From the NCBI RefSeq assembly GCF_023343835.1, contig NC_064435.1, forward strand, positions 89,002,788 to 89,066,787: a stretch of DNA of 64,000 bases, in the 5' to 3' direction. Below, in pieces: positions 52,301 through 63,327 of the stretch. The translations under genes were made by a program, and so were the position numbers. This DNA comes from Lagopus muta. Its lineage: Eukaryota > Chordata > Aves > Galliformes > Phasianidae. The notes under the pieces were generated by a model. It made no database searches. It was not told the DNA's origin and worked only from the letters and a program-made list of their open reading frames with translations. Position 1 is the first letter of the stretch. The number at the start of each line of letters is the position of its first letter.

Positions 52301-55300
52301 AGTGGATCCCAAGCAGACCTTGTCTTTTCACATCACCTAATTTTAGGCTAATTCTTAAGGTGTCTCGACAGCCAGTCAGTCCATTAAAGGTGACCCAGCT
52401 AGGATCTCAGATACTTTGCATCATCGTCAAGAGGGCAGTTTTTCCTCCAGTCACAAACTGGAGAAAGGGAGCCTGCAGCCATCGAGGTAGAGTGTGCTGA
52501 GCTTGGATTTTGTGTGTTGGCTTTGGAGTCTGGAAAAAAGTAAATGCCTTTAAAAATGATTTTCCAGATAACACTTGGATTAGGAGCTTGACTTCACCTG
52601 CTTCACCTGCATATCAGTAGGAGTACAACAGGAATCCAGAAAATGAGAGAGAACATGCACAAACAATTCTTACAGGAGGAAGACTTTGTATTGGTTTTTG
52701 CATAGAAATGCCTGGATTCTAATCCAAGGATTCACAGCATAAATAGTAGATGAACCTGTGCCTTTGAAAATCTGCTAACCATAGTCATGAGCTTGTATGT
52801 TCTCATTGTGTAGAAATGTGAATCGTTTTATGGAGAATTAGATTCCTTCTAGTTCACGCCAAGCAAGAGATTTTGAAGCTTTTTAGGGATTAGTCAGCTA
52901 ATCTCAACTAATAAAACCTGCATCTTGAATTCAATTTTGGTTCCGCTTAGCACAAAGAAAAATTCAAATCGTATTTGAAGTTAATTTATTAAATTTCGAG
53001 TGTTACAACTGAGCATCATCTGCAAGGAAAATATGAACACTTAAAGATACTCATAGTTACATAGCATAGATTGTTGAATGTCTGCCTACTGTTTCAAAAT
53101 ATCTGTTGTATAAGGCAGAAGTCCTCTATGCAACAGCGTAGGACTAAAGGCCTTCGAATGCTTTCCTGCCACGTGCTGTAGTAAATATATTCATTTTTTC
53201 TTGAATTTTCCATATCCTTTCCACTTTCTTATGACCAAACTTCCTCCCAGGCAATTTTAGGTTATTTCCATTTCACTTCAGTGCCATAAGGTTATAACTA
53301 ATTTCACTAATGCTCAATAGCTCCCATTGCTGAAAATAGAACACTGCTAAACTACCATTACGCACATTAGTTGCACGTGCAGCATGTGTGAGTACACAAA
53401 AATGCATTCAGTTACAGTGTTTATATGAGTTAATGCACACAAATGTGCCCATAAAGAATACTGGAAAGATACCAGGCTGCTTACCTGTCTATTGCCACAT
53501 CTAAAGCACTTCTTTTGATTCCAATTGAAGACTATCAGCCACCCAAAGCATCCTTCAGCTGCATCTCATGAAGTCATTCCGATTGTTACAACATAATAAA
53601 TAGATTCTTCCTCAAGAGATTTCATTTTATATTTACATGTATTATTGAATAATTATTTAAATGTACCTTTGGAATATTTAATCAAGATACCCAAGCAAAT
53701 CTCCTTTTCTCAGTATTTTCAAATAACATTTGTGTTGGTTTTTTTTCTCTGCATGCAGGTTTATTTAGATGAGACTGACAGAGAAAGGAATGCATTTTCT
53801 TTATTTTCACTTTGCTTTCCAGAAATTAATGTTATTTTGACTCTGATACATCAGATCACTGAAGCATTAAATAAAATTTGATGACAAACTGCATCTCTAC
53901 GGGATTTAAGTACATGCTTTAGAGCTTTGCTGAAATTAGGAATTAATTCTTTTATTTGCTGTAATAAGAGACGAATTATCAGCAGAATTTCTTTCATGGT
54001 TACAATGCCATAACTGGAAACTCTGACTTTTTTGAAGTTCTAGTGATGGAAGAATCCTAACAGCTGAAAAAATAGCGAGGTTTGTAAATAACATCAGTCA
54101 TCCAAAGCCAAAACTAATGCCAAACTGGCCTTGATTTGAGACAAAAGCAGAAGTGTTTGTATGCTAGCTCTTTTTAATAGGAAATTGCTTTTAAAAATAA
54201 TGCCAGGAGAAAGAAAATGTCTTAAAAAAAAAAAAGCAAAAAAAAAAAAGTTGCATAAAAGCTTGAAGTAACACCATATAAGCTTAAGAAAAAGAAATAT
54301 TTCTCATGTGAAACTGATTTAAATTGTCATAGCAAATTCACATTCACAAACATATTTTAGCAAAGACCACACACACGTTTCTTGATTAATTTCTGTTAAC
54401 ATCAGAATTGCTATGCGTAAACTAATTTTCTCTGTGCAGAGAATCCGATACAAAGTAGGTGTTCTGAGTACTGCAGCACTGAATGATGAAATGGCTGCAT
54501 CTCTCCCCAAAGTCCAGTTTGTTCTTCTGAAGCAAAATCCTCAATCTTTCTTACAAGATGAACAGCAGAGAGGAAAACATTTTAAAGGCTGGGTAACTCT
54601 CTGGGATTTTCACGTTCCCATGAAAGACAATTATCACATTACAGTTCCCTAGAATTTACTTTAAGTTTTAAATAACTCTTACTGATATTTGTAGGTCTTT
54701 AAGCACTGAACTTTGGCAGAAAAGAGAGAAATGACCGAAACAATCAGCAGACACAAGTTATGAATAGAAAGCAGAGAATCTCTGTACAAAAGCGTGCTTC
54801 TTCTAAATATATATATGGTTTTAAGTATAACATTTTGAGGAAAATGTTGATCATCTTTACCAGACACGTTTGGCTGTCGATTTAGTTTCAAATTTCTGAG
54901 GATGCAAAAAACCTCAGAGGTTGTTCAGGATTTCACCTGCAGTAAGATGACAACACGTAGAATCCTGTGCTTGGGTGTACCATTAACTTCAAGCCAACAA
55001 CTCTTCATAGTGATGTCAATACAAGACAACTGTCATTTGTCCTGGTTCTTAAGCACACTGAACACCATGCTTGCTGCTGATCTATTCACCTCTAAAGGAG
55101 TGAGGATGGAGCACTAGCCATTTTCCTTGGTGGGCTCTGCAAGAAGTTTCAGAAGGTGGGGTTGAGATGGAGCTTCCCAGTCTGGTTGGTAGAAAAGTGC
55201 AGATATTTCTATGAGTTTCAGTCACAATAATTTTCCTACACTTCCTTCAAACAGTGCTTCAAGTTCAATTTGTTCCTGAATGTAATTTTGCTCTTAACAG

Positions 55301-56299
55301 CACAAAAATCAACAAAAATGACATTTAGTTTCTCTTTGTCATAATTTACCAGCATTAATGATAGGGAAACTCACTATGTATTTTATATGATTAATGAAAT
55401 CATGCTCAGGGCTGTATTTCACAATCTACAAACAATTGCTATTACTAACAGAGAACTGGTAAGAGTAATGGTGTTGATGTCATTAAGAGAGCTAATACTG
55501 GGGATCAGTGGCTTATTTTCTTATGCAAATTAAGCCACAGCCTATCAGGAACTTGCTAAGTCAAAAAGATGATAATATGCTTTCAAGCATTAAGGCTACG
55601 TAAGGGATTCATGGACACAATAACAGCTGCTGAATTTTTCAGTAAACTGGTAACCTTATGTTAATGTGTTTCATATTAAAATGGCTCCATTGATAACAAT
55701 GATTTCATGCTAATTTCAGTCTGAATCTGGGCCTCTTCATTTTTTTTTCATTAATAAATTAGATTTCACTTGAACTGAAGTGTAATCAAATTGATCTGCT
55801 CCGTGTCTGACCTGCTGCATATCTGTGCTTTGTTCTTTTTTCACTGTAATAGCAATCCATTGCATGGTGAACTGGTGCAGAACAACCAGCAAAACTTACT
55901 GTTGCAAGTGTGAATAAGCTGCAGCACTGCAGGCTGCCAACCCATCTTCACAATGCTAAAAAAGGGCTATTTAAGAATGCAAAAATAAAAGTTATTCCAA
56001 TTAATATACTGAAAGCTACTACCCAGTAATATTAGGACTCACAGTACATCTTCTTTGCTATCCTTTAAGTGAGCAAAGCATTCTGCTTCTATCTTAAGGC
56101 TACACTTGGAAATAGAATATATCATGTGGAATTTCAATGGGAAAAACTACTTATAGTATGCAAGTCACAAATGATTTCTCTTTTCTAAATGAACCTGCAA
56201 AGAAGTTCTGATATTGAACTTATTTACCCTTTTTCTTGACAATTGTCATTTGTATAGTTGACTCTGCTACTGATGGTTACATTTTATACCACAAAATAG
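46336..56299. other. Intergenic DNA between the NRSN1 and DCDC2 3' ends
   Basis: About 10 kb between two converging genes. I recognise no gene, no CR1 copy and no LTR. Simple sequence is limited to two A-runs at 54224-54249 and a triple agatgtttaa motif at about 50736-50777. The segment 48-52.5 kb is richer in GC than its flanks, which produces longer chance frames on both strands (such as 52159-52500 and 49685-50020). Confidence 0.55.
54224..54249. repeat. Poly(A) runs
   Basis: Two runs of 12 A separated by GC. No retroposed body was recognised next to them, so they are probably simple sequence. Confidence 0.8.
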
Positions 56300-56305
56300 T
56301 TTATT
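56300..56305 (-). terminator. DCDC2: DCDC2 candidate poly(A) signal
   Basis: The minus strand reads AATAAA here (tttatt on the plus strand), about 258 bp past the DCDC2 stop codon. It is the first canonical signal downstream. Confidence 0.45.
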
Positions 56306-56562
56306 TCCAATGTTTCTAACATTACCATGTAGTAGTATTACGTTTTTTCTCTCAAATGCCATCAGAAATTTCACATCTTGTGAAAACAATTCAATGTTAC
56401 TTAGTAGATATTAAGGTTTATGTCCTATTATTCTATATGCCATTATCATCTCAAGACTCAATATGTGTGTACACAATCTACCTTTCCATTTTAAGCTATA
56501 AATGATAAAATAACATGCTTGAAAGTATTATTTCACTTCCCACTGATTACATTTCCTTATAT

Positions 56563-56670
56563 CTATGCAACTGCAGCATAGCCATTGCTCTGGTCCTTTC
56601 CTTCACTTTCCTGTGGGCTAGTGATTGTCACCCTTGGATTTCTGGATGTTTTTTCATGATGGGAATCAAC
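56563..56670 (-). CDS. DCDC2: Doublecortin domain-containing protein 2, last coding exon
   Basis: A 108-bp exon encodes 35 residues and a TAG stop. Read on the minus strand it begins after a ttttttttctag acceptor with VDSHHEKTSRNPRVTITSP and ends QSNGYAAVA. From memory, human DCDC2 ends with a very similar piece (V-K-I-T-S-P-E-E ... D-Y-A-A-V-A), which identifies the gene. It is too short to stand out as an open frame. It joins in phase 0 to the exon at 57929-58276. The identity rests on this match plus position beside NRSN1 in convergent orientation. The 1,258-bp intron lies between 56671 and 57928. Confidence 0.92.
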   Translation of the reverse strand, partial: VDSHHEKTSRNPRVTITSPQESEGKDQSNGYAAVA

Positions 56671-57928
56671 CTAGAAAAAAAAGGATAGTTACCTGATGAA
56701 GTTAACAGTACCTAAGATTTCACTTTATTGCAACAGTGTGATCATCTTGTACTACAAATTCCACGAGGAATTCTTAACACACACACAAAAAAGATGCTTT
56801 CTGACAGTGATCAAATTAACATTTTTGTTTAGCAGAAGTTTATACACCTTCCAAAGGAGAAAGCACTCAAGTTAGAGGTTTTTCCCCCCCCGGGTTGTCA
56901 AACACCCAGTTACCCACATATCCTTTTAAAGTGAATGCGCACTCACTTTCTCCATTGCCATAAATTACTTCAGCTTCTTAAAAACAAAACAAAACAAAAA
57001 ATCCATTGCTATGTCAAATATAAAACAAATTTGGGAAGAAAAAAAAATATGTTACTCAGTTCTCTTAACTCCCTTGAGAAATGTTTTTGTGTGTAATATA
57101 GGAACAGATGAAAGCCTAGTTGCAAGGAAGTGAGAAACCATTCCCAGTGACCCCAGAAATAGAGGAGGGGTCTTTTTTTCCAGCAGCTTATAGGCAGAAA
57201 ACATGCAGCAATTTGTTCATCTCCTAATACTCGAGGATACAGGTCTCCCTGGATCCGGATTTTTTTCTATTAACCAAAAGACTCCATTTTCTGTGTTCTG
57301 TTCATCTGACTTTCAAGGCAGTCTGCTTGGTTCTGGGCTGCACACCTCCAATTAAGCTAACAGCATGTTGCCAGCTTCCCAGAATTAACAGGATATTTGA
57401 TTTTAACCTGACTAAAGCACCTTGCTTTCAAAGCCTTATTCATTTCCATTGTTTGATCCTATTTCTTAGAAAAACAAATGAAACTTCCACATAGTAATAG
57501 CAAGTTCTCTTTATGAAATGCAGCTTCTGCGAAAATCAATTCAGGCAAACAACAACAACAAATCAAGGTGCTGTGGTTTCATGAATACATCCTCCTGCTC
57601 TGTCCTAAGGATAACACAGTGAGGAAGTATAAAATGATTGTGCCTTCCAGGAAATTGCAAGATTTCTCTTTTTGAGAGCTCAGCATACTCAGGAAAGTAG
57701 GATATGCAGGTTCATCAAATAGTGAGAAGCATCTGCTTTCTCAGTTGGAGGGCATATATTGTAACTAATGATGTTACCAACTTATGTAGATAAGAAAGCT
57801 TTTCCTACATATTCAGTTCTACTAAGGTCTCTCCAAGACTTATCTGGAGTGAGATACTTACAGACTAGCTGAGACAAAGCCTAAAGCTGACAAATACAGA
57901 AAAACAAACTGAAAGAACAGATGCTTAC
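56671..57928 (-). other. DCDC2: DCDC2 last intron
   Basis: A phase-0 intron, 1,258 bp, with donor gaccag|gtaagc and acceptor ttctag|gttgat on the minus strand. It carries an AAAAC repeat patch at about 56981-57001 and no recognised element. Confidence 0.88.
56981..57001. repeat. (AAAAC)n simple repeat
   Basis: Four short AAAAC-type units (aaaacaaaacaaaacaaaaa) within the last DCDC2 intron. Confidence 0.75.
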
Positions 57929-58276
57929 CTGGTCCTGACTGCCAGAATAATCCTCTTTTACATCCTCTTCATGCTGGAGATCATCGTGGCCATTCATCTG
58001 CTCCATCAGCCCACCACTGTCTTTATTTATCTTGCCATTTAAGTGGGTGAGCTCCTCTTCCTCCACCTGGTCAACATCCTCTGTTCCTTCTGTTTTGTGT
58101 TCATAATTCCCATTTAATTTATTCTTATTTTCTCCTGTGTTTCTTTTCGTATCAGTTTCCCCACTTTCCTCTCCATTTACTTCTGGGTGTTCTTCCTTCT
58201 GTTTATATGCTTCCTCCTCTCCTCTGTCATCTTCCTCTTCTGCATTTTCTTCTTCATCCACAGTTTCTGCTGGCCT
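57929..58276 (-). CDS. DCDC2: Doublecortin domain-containing protein 2, penultimate coding exon (acidic tail)
   Basis: DCDC2 binds microtubules through two N-terminal doublecortin domains and acts in neuronal migration and primary cilia. This 348-bp exon (116 codons, phase 0 at both ends) encodes only part of its disordered C-terminal tail. It starts RPAETVDEEENAEEEDD, which closely follows the RPAE-x-VDEEE stretch I recall in human DCDC2. It continues with a Glu/Asp/Lys-rich sequence including QKEEHPEVNGEESGE and ends SGSQDQ. The acceptor (gcttttcctttcag) ends at 58277 and the donor is at 57928. A GTG codon at 58261 can look like a start, but it is internal. Low complexity means the tail evolves fast. 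The doublecortin domains lie outside the window, beyond 64 kb. Confidence 0.94.
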
Positions 58277-60441
58277 CTGAAAGGAAAAGCAGCAACATTA
58301 CGAGGCATTTTTAAACAGAATTCTCCAAGGCAATTCTGAAACGTGACAGACATCAAAATCATGATTACATCATTACTAGGGAGTAAGTATGCTAACATGA
58401 GCTTTATCTTCACGGAGAGAAAAACGATGCTCCTGTTGGCACCTCATACTGCACTCTCATTCTACAAACAATGCTAAAAGCTAATGAGATTTAGAAGAAT
58501 CACACGGGGTTAATCTATTTGACTGTATTAAAACTGGAATGAGCTAGATTTAATTATCCCAGCAACAGTATTTTGCACCAGCTATTCTGATCTAATATTC
58601 TGGCATCTGGTACATATATATATTTTTTTTTCTATAAAATAAAATATTAAAATAAAATAGCATCACTAGCACACAAAGTGTTCTGAAGTCTTACCTATGA
58701 ACCAGACCACACCATGCCAATCAGCCTGGTCACAACTTGTCTTCTATGCATCCACAGAAAAGCAGCAAGAGAGATGAGACAGATAGACCCACTGGTCTCT
58801 TCCATAATGTCTCTTCACAAAGACCTCTGTGTGGGTTTGTATAGTTAGGATTTGTTTGACATTTAGTAATTAACTTTTCCTACATAATCAAATAATTACC
58901 AGATAATAAAGTGTTGCCCCATATTGAAGAATAAGCAGAAAATCACTAGGGATAAAGCTGCTAGCAGCATGATTTTTTTTGACAACCTGGGAGACTGATG
59001 CACGTTGTCTATTTTTTGCCATTTGTCTTCCAGTTTCAACTTTCAGTGTTCACCTGACTATTCAGTGAACCAATGCCCCTTCTGTCAAGATGACTTAAGT
59101 ACTCGTGCTCAAGTTTGAATGAAAATAAAGAGTAAAAGTCCCATGGGAATGAAATCGTATCTGCCTCCCACACAGCCTCATCAGACTAAATCTAAAGCAA
59201 GCAATCTGAGAGCAAAAGATAGATTCTCTTTTAATCAAATGTATTGGGAATTCTACTATCATTAGCAGCTCCTTTAGGCAGGCAGGTTTATCCTACAGCT
59301 TGTAAGTTCTGTCTCTTTTTCTCACTGTTTCATTTCAAAAACAATTCTCTCATTTTCTTTGGCATATTAGCAAGAGCCACTTTAAGAGCACCAGCAATTG
59401 ATTGAAGCCTTTTGACAAGACACCCTGCTTTTGCTTTGACATTTATGTAGCAATGTAAGACTATTTCACAAAGCCCATACAAAATATCCCATTGACTTCA
59501 AATATTCCGTGAGCTTCAAAAAGGACAAGTTATTTCATCGTGATAATCCACAGAATGACAAGCTACTAGAAATATTACATGGTTACCTGACCATGGTATA
59601 AATAATGGCTCCTAAAGCTCTCTGTGAAGCACAGTGGGTTCTGTACGATTTTACTTAAGCCTTCCTAGCTATCTCTCAATATAAAATCAGCCCTGTTGCT
59701 TCTGAAATGAAAATTAAACAAGCCAAGTCTTTACAGACACTTTCAAAGAAGCTGCCATGCAAAGCAGACTTGAGCCAACTCGTATAACTATCAGCATGTA
59801 AGGACAGCAAAGAAAATGTAGATTTAGCCACATACCCATATTTAAAAGTAAGTATTTTTCTTAAAGAAAACTGCTTGCTATGACATTACAAATAGTGGCT
59901 GTATCTGTTAGACTTCACCCTGTCTAGGGACTAAACTAAGTGAAAAACAGTGTATTGAACAATAGCCAGAATCCCCCTGGAAGCTCATAGGGAGCTAACA
60001 TCATATCACATTCAAATTGCAAAATGGACCAAAATAAAATGGCACATTTACAAGAATTGGAAAGCAAAATGCTTTCTTCATTTAATCTCATTTCAAGTCA
60101 CACTAGATTATGGACATGGAAGAAGTGATCCTTTGCTCAGTAGTCTAAAATACAGAACCATCCCCACTGCATGGGAAAACCTAGGTAGGTTTCAAAATGA
60201 GGATGGCCACAGACACTGCATTTAAGAATGAGCTGCAGATTGAAGTCAGAATAGTTGAGAAGGAACTGAAGTCCAACCCACTCTCCAAATCACACACTGG
60301 TCTTTACATAAAAATTGTGACACTTAGTACTGAAATGTTGCTGATTTAATAATGTGAAGTACGCTGTCTTCTCTGACAAAGAGAAATACTTGGCAAAAGT
60401 TACTTAATTTTCATATTTATGGAGACAGATTTTTTTAATAG

Positions 60442-60446
<5 letters not shown>

Positions 60447-60510
<64 letters not shown>

Positions 60511-60518
60511 TACACACA
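60447..60518. repeat. (TA)n(CA)n compound microsatellite
   Basis: About 50 bases of perfect TA repeat (60447-60496) pass into an ACAC tract up to 60518 with one T interruption. This type of locus is usually highly polymorphic. It lies in a DCDC2 intron. Confidence 0.95.
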
Positions 60519-60964
60519 GGGAAGAAAAGAGAAAAAGGGAGAAAGATTTTTATGGTTCAAAGCTTATAAATACTACAGATGCATAACTACCAGTTCCAGT
60601 GATTTTAGTGAACCTGAAGAAGGGAGCTTAAGAAAATATTAATATCTTTCTGGGACAGGGCTTAATTCAGGGTCTCCTGTAGTCAATGAGAACCTTCACA
60701 CAGAATTTGATAGACTACAATAAACCATCTAGCTACTGCTACACCAAATGTCCATACTTTTATATAAAAGTTACTTCAAATTGTGTTCTCACACTCTCAT
60801 AATTCACTTTCTAAACAGCAAGAATATTCATGGTAAGAGCTTCTTCTGTGTGTAATGCTTTGGCTGGATGGCTAAGACAGATGTGGGAGGCTGCTCTCCT
60901 TCGCATGTGAGTCAGGCTTTGAGCCAACGTGCTCACTCACAGGAAGTTACGCATTACAAGCTCT

Positions 60965-61512
60965 TCTGAGTGAAACACTGGCTGGATGGCTGGGCCCAAA
61001 GAGCTGTGGTCAACGGAGTTAAATCCAGTTGGCAGCTAGTCATGAGCAGTGCCCCCAAGGGCTCTGTCCTGAGGCTGCTTCTAACATCTTTATTAACAAT
61101 CTTGATGAGGGGATTGAGTGCACCCTCAGTAAGTTTGCAGATGACACCTAGTTGGGAGGAAGTGTTGATTTACCAAAGGGGAGAAAAGCACTACAGATGG
61201 ACCAGGATAGACTGGATTGATGGACCAAGGTTAACTGTATGAGTTTCAATAGAGCCAAGTGTCAAGTCCTGCATTTTGGTCACAACAACCCCACGCAACC
61301 CTACAGGATTGGGGAAGAGTGTCTGGAAAGCTGCCTGATGGAAAGGGACCTTGGTGTACTGATGGACATTCAGCTCAACATGAGCCAGCAGTGTGCCCAG
61401 GTTGCCAAGAAGGCCAACAGCATCCTGGCTTGTATCAAGAATGGTGTGGTGAGCAGCACTAGGGAAGTCAGCCTTCCCCTGTACTCAGCACCAGTGAGGC
61501 CTCACCTTGTCT
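60965..61512 (+). mobile_element. CR1 LINE, internal RT segment, 3'-truncated
   Basis: Sense CR1 on the strand opposite to DCDC2. Broken frames give KHWLDGWAQRAVVNGVKSSW (60970-61029), LSAPSVSLQMTPSWEE (out of frame over the FADDT box), [16 protein letters not shown] (near 61245-61292) and [20 protein letters not shown] (near 61380-61440). Unlike most CR1 copies it lacks the 3' tail: the similarity stops near 61510 (ccagtgaggcctcacctt). It was therefore cut by a later deletion or rearrangement instead of only by 5' truncation. Confidence 0.9.
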
Positions 61513-63210
61513 TATGGACACACGACAACTCAAACCTGATTGCAGTAAATCTAGAACTGGAGAAGTGTGAGGTGATTATCTGCTTATTCCTTGAGGTAAT
61601 TTTCATAGAGGACTAAGTGACTTACAGGAACGGACAATTTTTCAGTCTATGATAGACTAACATCATTCTTCCAGCAGCAAGAATTACCGATAATCAGGCT
61701 CTATTCTGCCTTATTTGTGACAGCAAGAAAATATGGAGTACCACTACTTCTTGTACAGCTGGCTGCAACTTTCAAATGTAGGGTCCATTGCAGTCACCTA
61801 GTTGAAATTACAGAAGCTAAAGTAACTTCCTTTCAGATCATATTTTCATATTTCTAAGTACAATTCCTCACCTGCCATGGGCAATCACTAAAATGGCTAA
61901 GAAAAGAACTGCATATATTTATTCAAAGGTACAGTTAGTCAAAAGCATATTGAACTGAAGCTGCACATCACAACTAACTGAAGCCAAGTTTCACTTTGTA
62001 TTTAAGTAGCACAATCGCTTGATGATATTTTTAATCTCAGCAATACCAGATTGTTTAAAGAAGGGAGATGTATTCTAGTTACACTCATCATGCCATAATT
62101 CATTAGGAGCCACAGTACCAATTGCCATCATCATTCAAATGGAGTAAGTCAGGAAATTTTTAGACATGGAAGCATTTGACTTCTCAACCTCTAAGGATGC
62201 TAATGCATTCTCTCAGTGGGCTTGTACACAATCGATACTAGAATACTAAAAAGTGCAGTAACACAAATCATTTAAGACAAATTGTTTTATACCATTAACG
62301 TAAAACATAGTTTTCCTTTATTGAACCCGTTTGGAAATATGTACTTGGCTAACAGTCACAACAGACAAACAATGAGGTAGGCAACAAAAAGCTTAAGGGC
62401 CACAAATACCAGCATGAATACATGTCATGAATGTAGTATCAGGAATGTGCAAAGCCAATTGCACTGATCAGCTCCAGAACAGAGCTGCCCTTCTTCCTAG
62501 GGAGTCAGGAATGCTTTGGAGCTGCACAGCACAGATTCTCAAATCAAAACATTTTGTTCCTGAACCAGATAAGGTTGCTAAGTGACAACAGTCCTCTTCC
62601 ACATCATTTACAAAACTCAAGTACTTGAAAGCAAGCAAATGAATAGTTGAGGGTTCATCAGTCCTGCATTTCACACATAATGAATGTGATGCAAAAAATA
62701 CAATAAAGAGCCTTAAACTCCAACATCTTTACGGCTCAGATATTTTACTTTAATGAAAGAAATGAAGACCTGAGTCCACAGAGTATAATTTTTCGTAAGA
62801 TCATAGCTCCCAAAAGTGTAAATGAAGTTACTTAGAAGTCAGTGTAACTTCAAGCAGAGTAAAAAGCTTTTCAAAATCCATTCCTTGGTTTCATTGTGTG
62901 GCAACTGGACGTGTGCATAAATCCCTGATCACAAGAAGGCCACAGCATAGAAGAAAACACCTGATCAGATACTTGTTTTTGTAAGACATACCTAAGTTTA
63001 AAACAGTCTGCACACATTTCACAGTTACGTATAGTTTTTCCATAAGAACATTTTCCAGGAGTACATTAAGATCCGCCCAAGCTTCACAACTTCCTGCTAT
63101 AAACAATGCGAAGATTTATAAGCTTCTCAAAAGAAGCCCTAAGCTTACAGATATATGTACGTTTTTTTTCCCCCCCACAAACAGACTCTTCTATAGTGAA
63201 TGAAAAATGT

Positions 63211-63327
63211 CACAGAATCACAGAATTGTAGGGGTTGGAAGGGACCTCCAGAGGTCATCGAGTCCAACCCCCTGCCAAAGCAGGTTCCCTACAGCAGGTC
63301 GCACAGGTAGGCATCCAGGTAGGCGTG
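63211..63327 (-). mobile_element. CR1 LINE, short 3' end, reverse orientation (young type)
   Basis: It starts cacagaatcacagaattgta, then ggggttggaagggacctcca, and runs to ctacagcaggtcgcacaggt. It is the near-identical inverted partner of 28181-28289, slightly longer at the 5' side of the element. Confidence 0.93.

Noticed and set aside
52159-52500. 113-codon plus-strand frame in the convergent intergenic region
   Set aside because: Composition and length fit chance in a GC-richer stretch. No motif or transcript signal was seen.
58177-58413. Minus-strand frame overlapping the DCDC2 acidic exon
   Set aside because: It runs through the splice acceptor and reads the exon in the wrong frame. The other frame matches DCDC2 and is phase 0 at both splice sites.
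60220-60300. Possible CR1 tail (gaactgaagtccaaccca)
   Set aside because: Only a short, weak resemblance, without the flanking blocks expected of CR1.
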